Part shown: positions 37,001 to 43,494 of the stretch, piece by piece | Layout of the letters: each line of letters opens with the position of its first letter | Numbering within the stretch: position 1 is the stretch's first letter | Source: DASYLJ01 sp036009625 | Lineage (GTDB): Bacteria > Desulfobacterota > Binatia > DP-6 | Assembly: GCA_036009625.1 (NCBI GenBank) | Contig: DASYLJ010000015.1 | Span: forward strand, 1 to 64,000 | Length of the DNA: 64,000 bases | Reading direction: 5' to 3' | The notes under the pieces: model-generated | What the model was told of the DNA's origin: nothing | Database searches by the model: none | What the model saw: only the letters and a program-made list of their open reading frames with translations | Translations under genes and position numbers: made by a program

Positions 37001-37475
37001 TCAGGACGTCGGAGCGATTGCACAGCTCCCCGATGAAGGCCGGCTTGCCCTTGAAGACGACGGCGTCGTCGACCCACAGGTGGTAGGCGGAACCGGCATC
37101 GACGACGCCAGCCAACTCACCCTGACCGAGATGGTCGCGAATCGAGATGCACGGATTGCATCCCCCGCATCCCGCGGGAATGCGCGTCTGGACGGTTTCC
37201 GCTTCGTGGCGCAGGGCATCGTAGATCGTGCGCCGGAGCTGATACGTCGACGTCGCCGCCGTCATCAGCTGCGGCACGTTCGCCTTCGCGGGATCGGCAG
37301 GATCCACGTACATGCGTGCGATCACGCCGAGATAGACGTTGGCGAACTGCGGGTCAGCGAGCAGCGCCTGCAGCTGCGGCGACGCGTTCGGACACGTCAC
37401 CGCGGCGGCGGGCGCCAGCGTCGACAGCAGCCACAGCATGATCAGGACGCCGCGGCGATGGATGCACTTTGGCAC
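34089..37475 (-). CDS. Secreted subtilisin-fold protein with catalytic Ser replaced by Asp
   Basis: The 1128-aa protein has a signal peptide ending near residue 27 (MLWLLSTLAPAAA). The S8 fold is clear: GVIDTG with Asp206, HGHGT with His278, and DAGN with the oxyanion Asn401. The nucleophile motif, normally GTSxAAPHVAG, reads GSDVAAAHVAG at 482-492, so Asp484 takes the place of the Ser. The protein is probably proteolytically dead, or uses another residue. About 600 residues of beta-rich, Ig-like and adhesin-like sequence follow. The GTG at 37475 is fixed by AGGAGGG just upstream. It overlaps the RHS gene by 10 bases, so they form a unit; it may be a carrier, a chaperone or a surface anchor. 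Confidence 0.85.
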   Translation of the reverse strand: MPKCIHRRGVLIMLWLLSTLAPAAAVTCPNASPQLQALLADPQFANVYLGVIARMYVDPADPAKANVPQLMTAATSTYQLRRTIYDALRHEAETVQTRIPAGCGGCNPCISIRDHLGQGELAGVVDAGSAYHLWVDDAVVFKGKPAFIGELCNRSDVLNLRIAPLVAAVDSTPPDATEPWSIPLVGTAGAWAAGFRGRGGIVGVIDTGANVDHQDLSPLCKEGSQNGQSCRGSGKKAACVSGGGFCVGALVRDDTGEPYWKDTTLAAPFASPDDDHGHGTFMVGVAAGRNDVGVAPDANWIACRARIRDPLTGQPRIEQNLGQLAKCAQYLMNPDEEEWPAEPTGAHPMNAADVIVFPGILDPEPTNDVDACNQLDGFRVMVSNLRAYGILPVFPVGDAGNVGVPSPANYRAALAVGMTADTSSAPSTAIDPSSNHGTILCMDGPAVSERPAPWILAPGLGVRGPWKKVTGLLTNNYETLTGSDVAAAHVAGGAAVLVAANPDLEMSVGHRPAWFPASETRRFVLDELLGSTASDHQEDPFVAGRLNLANAIGLHADFGGKITNFPHPFYTSESGSNPNIHNTSVTMNNTSAFTWTSTTPVSGVVGQKGPMKLASIPAGSTIWGSSTINMPVAKVLPGEQVTFSIPARAPLTLPSGNGQSGSVPFYWWMSHPSQYFGEASELESVTIDGRDLAVSGSVSPPLHDVAGSLASYPCATVTATMTNAPPGTTTWTKVNTPGSATYKGRYRLFDLDGSIRTTAEVDLVADVAPGATVTFPGVSLCAPDASGSYPFTFQVLRNGAPIAGSLQSQVVVRNEATIAAASGGALPLPDQTSCEGFHTPFKIRITNSGNRRWDTGTCLREVQNGFWNIHPPVEGQPDPEPFCTTGPVAVGAGVNVPEGFVAYRHCVWPYTAPTGPSRMPFDLAVRTASGAEIGHSVQWLASMERFVLAANSSINPFNQFSYRYWNGSGWALMTFNASQSRWEGGGGFIGGGTVRPGGNTPVAIFFKAPHTGPLTITDSISDVDNCGANPDGDGVNLLITHHNGAGALRATVRSEALIPKGANNGPGALSYTVNADMHDTLRVIFKPNGNNNCDATLSLPSVLAGVASTASYGPNYATSGVAVEPTWD

Positions 37476-37478
37476 GAG

Positions 37479-37485
37479 CCCTCCT
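37479..37485 (-). promoter_or_regulatory. Shine-Dalgarno for the subtilisin-like gene
   Basis: AGGAGGG stands a few bases before the GTG at 37475 and decides this start over an open frame that extends 162 bases further. Confidence 0.7.
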
Positions 37486-37498
37486 CTCAGCCACGTCG

Positions 37499-38830
37499 TC
37501 ACGGCTGTTGGCACACGAACGTGATCTGATCGCTGTCGTCCCGTGGCGGCGTCCGATTGTCGGTCGCCTTCATCCCGAGCACACGTGTCGCGGACGTCGT
37601 TCCCGGTCGCGGCACCACGATCGACAGGGCACCACACATCGGCGCAACGCCTCCCGTCGTGTTGACCGCGACGTTGGGCGCGATCGCAGCGAGCTCACCG
37701 GCGCCCGGCGTCACGTTGGAGACGCTCGCAGCGTTTCCGATCGCCTGCATCGCGTTTCCGACGCTGGTGAGCACGCCGGTCTGCCCCGCCGCATCGAGCG
37801 TCGTGCCGGACAGCAGCGCCACGCGCGCGATCGGCGACGACGAGCAGGTGCCGCCCAGCGAGAGGTTCTTCAGGCAGTAGAAGACGAGGAACGTGCACTG
37901 GTTCGCGGTCGTGCCGCGGTCGCATGCATTCGCTCCCGTGGTGGCACCGTCTCGACAGGTGACCGTCACGCCACCGGACTGCTGGCTGACCGCTCCCTGG
38001 GCTCCGCTCACGACCGGCGCCTCGACACCCCACCGCAAGGAACACTCGTCCCAGCCCTCGCCGTTCCCACCGAAGTACCCCACCTCGGACGAGCACACGC
38101 TCGAGCATCCGTCCCCGTTCGTGACATTTCCGTCGTCGCAGCCCTCGGTGCGAGACACGACACCGTTGCCGCACTCGCTCTGGCAGGTCGGCGAACAGCC
38201 GTCGTTGCCGAGCAGGTTGCCGTCGTCGCACCCTTCGCCGGGTTCGATCGTGCCGTCGCCACACGTGAAGCACGACGCACGATCGACGTGGCAGGCGCCC
38301 TGCGCCCACTGCGGCGTCGGAAGCGCACCCGGCGTGCAGCTGAGGGTTCCGCCGTGCTCGGGCCAGGGTCCCGTGCAGGCGTTTCCTGCGGGACCGAAGT
38401 CGCTCCCGTCGCAGGTTTCGGGCCCCTCTTTGATGCCGTTGCCACACCGGAAGCAGCCGTTCGTGTCGATCGCGTCGCAGGTGTTCCGGCAGGTCAGGTT
38501 GCCACCCTCCGAGAACCCTTCGCCGATGCACGACCTCCCGTCTGGAGGAGCCCCGTCGCACGTCTCGCCACACGTCTCCTCGACGGTATTGTTTCCGCAC
38601 TGACAACATCCCGCGAAGTCGAACGTGCAGTCGGACCGGCAGCCGAGCGTACCGCCGCCGTAGCAGAAGTCGGTGCACCGGTAGCCGCCGACGTCCGAAC
38701 CGTCGCACTGCTCGGCGCCCGTTCGCACTCCGTTGGGAACGCATGTCGCCGAGCGGGACGTCGAGGCCACGACGCCGACGACGGCCATCGTGAGCAACGC
38801 CACTCGCAGCCCGATCCACGTCCGATGCAC
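37499..38830 (-). CDS. Secreted cysteine-repeat protein (DUF4215/Myxococcus Cys-rich repeats)
   Basis: The 443-aa product has a signal peptide (VALLTMAVVGVVASTSRSA) and then a run of disulphide-type repeats such as CGNGIKEGPETCDGSDFG, CGDGTIEPGEGCDDGNLLGN and CGNGVVSRTEGCDDGNVTNG, which match the DUF4215 repeats first noted in Myxococcus. The C-terminal 180 residues are Cys-poor, Gly/Ala/Thr-rich and beta-like. I chose the second of two tandem GTG codons, since AAGGAGG lies at the right distance from it; an ATG 42 bases upstream is possible. It stands 23 bases before the subtilisin-like gene, so it probably belongs to the same surface unit. Confidence 0.85.
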   Translation of the reverse strand: MHRTWIGLRVALLTMAVVGVVASTSRSATCVPNGVRTGAEQCDGSDVGGYRCTDFCYGGGTLGCRSDCTFDFAGCCQCGNNTVEETCGETCDGAPPDGRSCIGEGFSEGGNLTCRNTCDAIDTNGCFRCGNGIKEGPETCDGSDFGPAGNACTGPWPEHGGTLSCTPGALPTPQWAQGACHVDRASCFTCGDGTIEPGEGCDDGNLLGNDGCSPTCQSECGNGVVSRTEGCDDGNVTNGDGCSSVCSSEVGYFGGNGEGWDECSLRWGVEAPVVSGAQGAVSQQSGGVTVTCRDGATTGANACDRGTTANQCTFLVFYCLKNLSLGGTCSSSPIARVALLSGTTLDAAGQTGVLTSVGNAMQAIGNAASVSNVTPGAGELAAIAPNVAVNTTGGVAPMCGALSIVVPRPGTTSATRVLGMKATDNRTPPRDDSDQITFVCQQP

Positions 38831-38835
38831 CACGG

Positions 38836-38842
38836 CCTCCTT
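38836..38842 (-). promoter_or_regulatory. Shine-Dalgarno for the cysteine-repeat gene
   Basis: AAGGAGG lies 5 bases before the second of two GTG codons (38830) and only 2 before the first, which favours the second as the start. Confidence 0.65.
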
Positions 38843-38902
38843 CGAACTCGGCCGCGCAAGTATCAGACTCATGGCTCGCGCGGCAAGTGAAAAGATATTC
38901 TT

Positions 38903-39709
38903 TCATCTGCCGACGCTGCGTTCTCTCTCGCTCTGCCAGCGCGGCGCTAGCTGGCGACGCCTCGCCGCGCACGCGACCAACACGATCACGGTGACGAAGA
39001 GCACAAACGACGGAATGCCCAGCATGAGCAGTTCCGGCCGAGCCGTCGCGCGAAGCGGCTCGAGCATCAGCTTGGTCACCGGGCGTGCGATGCAGAAGAC
39101 GGCCAGCAGCGTTCCGGATGGCGCGTTGCGGCGCAGCAACACCACGAGGACCGCGAGCGTGAGGAGCGAAGCGATCGCGAAGTAGATCGGCAGCTGATGT
39201 GCCGGAAGCGACAGCGCGTCACCAGGCGCGATGAGGTGACGGTGCAACTGTGCCGTATAGGCCTCCGTCCCAGCGGCGAATCGCCGGCAGATGGGACTGA
39301 TCCACGCGGAGCACGTCCCGCCCATGCAGCAGCCTTGGCTCAAGCATCCGATGCGGCCGATCGGAATCGCCACGGATGCCGCCACCGCGAGCGCGTCGCC
39401 GGTCGCGAGCACCGGCCCTCGCACGGCGAGCGTCCAGAGGCCCGCGAGCACACCACCCAACAGCAAGCCGAGCGGAAGCCGCATGCCCGGCGTGAGAACG
39501 TCGGCCGGACTGAGGATCATCACCGCATCCATCGGCGACATCGTCTCCAGGCGGTAGTGCAACTTCGCCCCCAGCAGCAGCCCGCCCCATGCCCAGCCCA
39601 AGGCCACGACGCTCGAAACGCGCAGCGCGCCCCGCGCTCGCAGAACGACGACGCCACTCACGAAACCCGCCGCACAACCGAGCGTCCACATGAGGAGATG
39701 CAGATTCAT
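38903..39709 (-). CDS. Lgt-like membrane protein (prolipoprotein diacylglyceryl transferase family)
   Basis: The 268-aa protein has about seven membrane helices. The Lgt signature region reads GRIGCLSQGCCMG where true Lgt has GRIGNFINxE(L)xG: the Arg is kept, the Asn is Cys and the Glu is missing. LPAHQLPIYFA corresponds to the HPSQLYE motif, also changed. Canonical Lgt moves diacylglycerol from phosphatidylglycerol to the lipobox Cys of prelipoproteins. This divergent paralogue may act on another substrate or be a thiol-related variant. An alternative GTG start lies 6 bases upstream. It is upstream of the cysteine-repeat gene with a 72-base gap. The family is secure, the activity is not. Confidence 0.8.
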   Translation of the reverse strand: MNLHLLMWTLGCAAGFVSGVVVLRARGALRVSSVVALGWAWGGLLLGAKLHYRLETMSPMDAVMILSPADVLTPGMRLPLGLLLGGVLAGLWTLAVRGPVLATGDALAVAASVAIPIGRIGCLSQGCCMGGTCSAWISPICRRFAAGTEAYTAQLHRHLIAPGDALSLPAHQLPIYFAIASLLTLAVLVVLLRRNAPSGTLLAVFCIARPVTKLMLEPLRATARPELLMLGIPSFVLFVTVIVLVACAARRRQLAPRWQSERERSVGR

Positions 39710-39803
39710 GAACACGCGACTATCGACCGCGCCCGCGGCCGGTCAAGGTACGAACGCGCGCTGGCGGAAACCTAGTCGTAGACAAATCGTTGCCGATGGC
39801 AGT

Positions 39804-41027
39804 ATGAGGACGGCGCTGGTGACCAACTCGGTGCATCTTGCTCACGGCGTGCGATGCGCGACGCTCTCCGTCGTCGTCGCGTTGGCCATCGTCGCCTCGG
39901 GCGGCATCGTGGCCAGCGCAACCGACGCACCCGACCCGGCACAGGCGCGGTCGCTGCAGGCGTTGGTCGAGTACGCGCGCGACCCCGTCCACAATCGGCG
40001 CGCGTTGCACGCACTGCGCGGACAGGACCCCGCGACGCTGCCCGCACCGGCGTTGCTCGCGCTCGCCGATGCGCGCTTGCGGGCGAACAACGCCGCGGCC
40101 GCGGGTCGCCTCTTCCGTGTCGTGCTGGCACGCGACTCGGGAGAACCCTGGACGGCGTATGCGAACCTCGGGCTCGGCGGACTCGCATTCAAGCGCGGCG
40201 ACAGCGCGTCGGCGCGCAACTTCTATACGCGCGCGGCGTCATCCGGCGATTCCACGGCGGCCCCCGCCCATCTGATGCTCGCGTTGCTCGAGGCCGACGC
40301 GGGGGATGCCGCGATGGCCGAAGCACATTTCGATGCGGTGGTATCGAACCCACGGGCCACCGCGGGCCTGCGCGGCGCCGCGCGGCTGGGTGTCGCGTAT
40401 ACCCGCTATTGGGCCGGCAACTACGTCGGCGCGGTCGAGGCATTCGACACGGCCGCGGCCGCGATCACCGACGGCCGGCTCGCGGACGACGCACTCTACG
40501 GCCGCGCGCAGGCCCGCCTCCGCGCAGGGGACGAGCCCGCCGCGCGCGCGCTGCTCGAACCGCTGGCGGCCTCGCGGTCCAGTCAGTCCGACGCGGGTGA
40601 CCACGTGTCGCGTGCCTTGCAAGACCTGGAGCGCCGAGCCGTACTCCGGACAGGCTTCGATCAATACCGCAAAGGCGCGCTACGAGCTCCCGAGGATGGT
40701 CTCGTCGCGCTGCTCGATCTCGACGGCGTCGCCTTGGCACAGGCTGCCCTCCAGGTTCGTCGCGCCCCACGCCCCGCCGACGCGATGCCGACACAGCCCG
40801 TAGCGGTCCTGCCGGTGGACGCGCCAGTCGTCGCGCGAGTCGACCACGCCAGTGAGACTGCCGTCGAAGCCCCTCCCCTCCCGGGCATCGACGATGGCAG
40901 TCGCAGCGTCCTCGATGTCCTGCTGATGCTTGCCGGCCTTTCGCTCCTCGTCGTGGGGGGCCTGACGTTCTGGCGCACGCGCTCCGACCCCAACTTCCCC
41001 GGGCCCGTTCGACGGGGACGACGGTAG
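39804..41027 (+). CDS. TPR envelope protein with C-terminal membrane helix
   Basis: The 407-aa protein has a signal-like segment (LSVVVALAIVASGGIVASA) to about residue 40. TPR-like helical pairs follow at about 60-290, seen in NLGLGGLAFKRGDSASARNFY and the ARLGVAYTRYWAGNYVGAVEAF block. A Pro/Val-rich linker leads to a membrane helix near the end (VLLMLAGLSLLVVGGLTF), with a basic cytosolic tail. I infer an inner-membrane scaffold with a periplasmic TPR part. The partner is unknown. I chose the ATG at 39804; the frame runs further upstream, but that part is antisense to the Lgt-like gene. Confidence 0.75.
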   Translation: MRTALVTNSVHLAHGVRCATLSVVVALAIVASGGIVASATDAPDPAQARSLQALVEYARDPVHNRRALHALRGQDPATLPAPALLALADARLRANNAAAAGRLFRVVLARDSGEPWTAYANLGLGGLAFKRGDSASARNFYTRAASSGDSTAAPAHLMLALLEADAGDAAMAEAHFDAVVSNPRATAGLRGAARLGVAYTRYWAGNYVGAVEAFDTAAAAITDGRLADDALYGRAQARLRAGDEPAARALLEPLAASRSSQSDAGDHVSRALQDLERRAVLRTGFDQYRKGALRAPEDGLVALLDLDGVALAQAALQVRRAPRPADAMPTQPVAVLPVDAPVVARVDHASETAVEAPPLPGIDDGSRSVLDVLLMLAGLSLLVVGGLTFWRTRSDPNFPGPVRRGRR

Positions 41028-41056
41028 ATCGTCGCGGCGACGAAAACCTTGCCTGG

Positions 41057-41087
41057 GATGCGAGCCGTCCGGTAGCACCGTCGCATC
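41057..41087 (+). promoter_or_regulatory. Inverted repeat abutting the start of the FG-GAP gene
   Basis: GATGCGA (41057-41063) and TCGCATC (41081-41087) can pair as a 7-bp stem that ends exactly at the GTG start codon. It may dampen translation or be an operator; the match is short and could be chance. Confidence 0.3.
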
Positions 41088-43193
41088 GTGCTGCGTTCCT
41101 CACGTCTCGCCGTCGTCCTGGCGCTCGCCCTCCTCTCCGCCCTGCCCGCCGCAGCCCGCACCAGCACGCAGTTCCTCGTCGCGCCCGACGCCGCACCGGG
41201 CGCGCGGTTCGGCGCATCGCTCGACGGCGCCGGCGACACCCTGGTGGTGGGCGCGCCGGGCGCGGGAGCGGTCTACGTCTTCCGGAATCCCGGCGATGGA
41301 TGGGTGCTCGAGGCCAGGCTGTCCGCGGGTGACCCGGGCGACGAGCTCGGCGCCGCGATGGCACTCGACGGTGACGTGCTGCTGGTCGGCGCCCCCGGCC
41401 GTGCTGGTTCGACCGGCGGCGGATGGATCTTCGTGCGCACCGCTGGAACGTGGAGCGCGCCGGTACCATTGGTCGCCGACGGAGCGACCCCGGGATCGCG
41501 CGTCGGTGCCGCCGTCGACCTGGCGGGCGATCTCGCGGTGCTCGGCGCGCCCGGGGCAGACGCGGAGGCGGGTGGCGCCGTCGGCTTCGTCGGCGGCGCC
41601 ACGACGTGGGCCTTGGCCGGCGCGGTGCTCGCGGGCGCAGGCGTCCAGGCCGGCGACCGCGCCGGCTGGTCGATCGCCACCGACGGGTTCACGATCGTGG
41701 CCGGCGCCCCGGGCCGCGACTGTGGTGCGAGCCCCGACTGCGGCATCGCCTTCGTCGCGCAGCGCGCCACCACGGGCTTCGCCGCCGCGGGCACGCTGGC
41801 GAGCACCACGCTTCGGACCAACGATCGCTTCGGCACCGCGGTCGACCTGCGCGGCGACGACCTCGCGATCGGATCGCCCGCGGGTCGAGTGGCGGACCGC
41901 AATTCGATCATCACCTATCCCGGTGCGGTGGAGATGTTCCGTCGCAGCGGAGTCGGCTTCGAGCCGACGACGCGCCTGTCGTCATTCGGCCCCGGCAACA
42001 CGCGCGGCACGTCCGTTCGCATCGCCGGGACGCGCGTCGTCTCGGGCGGTCCGTTCACCGAAGGGCCGGCAGACGTCTTCGGCGAAGCGGCCGGTCTGCG
42101 CGTCGCCTTCCGCGTCGGCAGCGGCTGGACCGACGCCGCCGAGAGCCTGATTCCCGACGTCGACGAGGATATCCTGGTCGAGACCGGTCTCGGCACCGCC
42201 GTGGCTTTCACCGACACCGGTATCGCCGGCGGTGCGCCGCGCATGGACGGCGATGCCGGCCGCGTCTACCTCTTCAGCAGCCGGCCGCCGGTGTTCGGCA
42301 CCCCAGCGACGGCGACGCCCACGGCAGCGAGCCTGCTCGAGCTGGTCACGTTCGACGGCATGGCCACCGACCCCGACGAGGACGATCGGGTGTCGCACGT
42401 CTGGAGCTTCGGTGACGGCGGCGGCGCGAATCTCGCGCACGCGACGCATCGCTACCTGCAACCCGGCGGCTTCGACGCCATCCTCGCCGCCAGCGACGGC
42501 CTCGCCGAGGCGAGCTCCGTCGTGCACGTCGACGTCGCGTCGGCCACGACGACGGTGACGAAGCTGACGCTCGTCGAGCGCTATCGCGAATACCTGGCCT
42601 CGGCGGGCGGTGGCGGAGACGACGACGGCGACGGTGAGGACGCGGGCGCACAGGGCGGTGGCGGCGGCGATCGCGAAACCGCGGCCGACGGCAAGTTCCG
42701 CGTCACGGGCGCGATGGCGCTCACCGCGGCCGACGTCGCGGCACTCACCGCCGACAGCCACTTCCGCCTCGGTCTGGGCGGTGCGCTGATCGACGTGACG
42801 CTCGGGGCGGATCCGAAGTATGCCCCGGGCGCGACCTCGGCTCGCCTCGTCCAGGTCGATCCCGGCGATCCCGACGAAGGGTCTGCCGCGCGCAAGTACC
42901 TGCAGCTCGACCTCGACTGGTCGTCCGGCACGCTGACGTTCCGCCTCGACGTGTTGACGTCGCAACGCTTCCGCTCGTTCGCCGACGCGGTGCTGGGCCC
43001 CGGACTGGTCGGACGTCCATCGGGCAAGCGAACCGGCGTCCTCCCGGGCGCCGTCACCTTCGGTCCCGCGAGCGCGACCTTCGGCAGGCCCTACCGCGCC
43101 AAGGTCGGCACCGTCGATCGCGATCGCGGGGGTCGTCACACGTATCGCTCGCAGGTGAAGATCAAGGCGAAGGGTGCGCTCGCGGCGGGCTGA
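41088..43193 (+). CDS. Secreted FG-GAP repeat protein with PKD-like domain
   Basis: The 701-aa protein has a signal peptide ending at about residue 23 (LALLSALPAAA). Seven or so FG-GAP-type blades follow, with the recurring pattern LDGAGDTLVVGAPGAG and LDLAGDLAVLGAPGA-like blocks, which suggests an integrin-alpha-type beta-propeller. A PKD-like domain near 405-490 contains HVWSFGDGGGA and THRYLQPGGFDAIL. After a Gly/Asp-rich linker (GGGGDDDGDGEDAG), the C-terminal 160 residues have a beta-sandwich look. No enzymatic motif is seen. It is probably an extracellular or outer-membrane-associated binding protein. The start is GTG. Confidence 0.8.
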   Translation: MLRSSRLAVVLALALLSALPAAARTSTQFLVAPDAAPGARFGASLDGAGDTLVVGAPGAGAVYVFRNPGDGWVLEARLSAGDPGDELGAAMALDGDVLLVGAPGRAGSTGGGWIFVRTAGTWSAPVPLVADGATPGSRVGAAVDLAGDLAVLGAPGADAEAGGAVGFVGGATTWALAGAVLAGAGVQAGDRAGWSIATDGFTIVAGAPGRDCGASPDCGIAFVAQRATTGFAAAGTLASTTLRTNDRFGTAVDLRGDDLAIGSPAGRVADRNSIITYPGAVEMFRRSGVGFEPTTRLSSFGPGNTRGTSVRIAGTRVVSGGPFTEGPADVFGEAAGLRVAFRVGSGWTDAAESLIPDVDEDILVETGLGTAVAFTDTGIAGGAPRMDGDAGRVYLFSSRPPVFGTPATATPTAASLLELVTFDGMATDPDEDDRVSHVWSFGDGGGANLAHATHRYLQPGGFDAILAASDGLAEASSVVHVDVASATTTVTKLTLVERYREYLASAGGGGDDDGDGEDAGAQGGGGGDRETAADGKFRVTGAMALTAADVAALTADSHFRLGLGGALIDVTLGADPKYAPGATSARLVQVDPGDPDEGSAARKYLQLDLDWSSGTLTFRLDVLTSQRFRSFADAVLGPGLVGRPSGKRTGVLPGAVTFGPASATFGRPYRAKVGTVDRDRGGRHTYRSQVKIKAKGALAAG

Positions 43194-43237
43194 GCACGGG
43201 GCTTGGCAGGCCTCCGCAATGGAGGAAGCTGGCACGC

Positions 43238-43243
43238 AGGAGG
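43238..43243 (+). promoter_or_regulatory. Shine-Dalgarno for the PRC-barrel-like gene
   Basis: AGGAGG lies 5 bases before the ATG at 43249 and selects it over two earlier in-frame ATG codons. Confidence 0.7.
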
Positions 43244-43248
43244 TCCCG

Positions 43249-43494
43249 ATGGAAAACGTCCAGGTCGGATACCAGGCATTCGCGGCCGATGGCGGCGAGG
43301 AGTTCGGCGCCGTCCGCTCGGTCCAGTCGGACGGCGTGATCGTCTACGTCGAGAATGCCGGCGACTTCTTCATTCCCAAGCATGCCATCGACGACGTGCA
43401 TTCGCAGAAGGTGATCGTCCGGTGCGGCGCGCTCGACGCGAAGCTCCGCAAGGCGATCGGTCACGCGCACGACGCCGAGGTGCCCGGCCTCTAG
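43249..43494 (+). CDS. Small PRC-barrel/DUF2171-like protein
   Basis: The 81-aa soluble protein resembles the short beta-barrel DUF2171/PRC family, where a conserved strand ends in a IPKxAIxxVHxxKVxV pattern; here it reads FFIPKHAIDDVHSQKVIV. An earlier strand pair (GAVRSVQSDGVIVYVE) and a C-terminal helix (AKLRKAIGHAHD) complete it. Such proteins occur in stress responses and RNA metabolism, and the function is not known. It converges with the 1669-aa gene, and the two stop codons share one CTAG. Confidence 0.78.
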   Translation: MENVQVGYQAFAADGGEEFGAVRSVQSDGVIVYVENAGDFFIPKHAIDDVHSQKVIVRCGALDAKLRKAIGHAHDAEVPGL

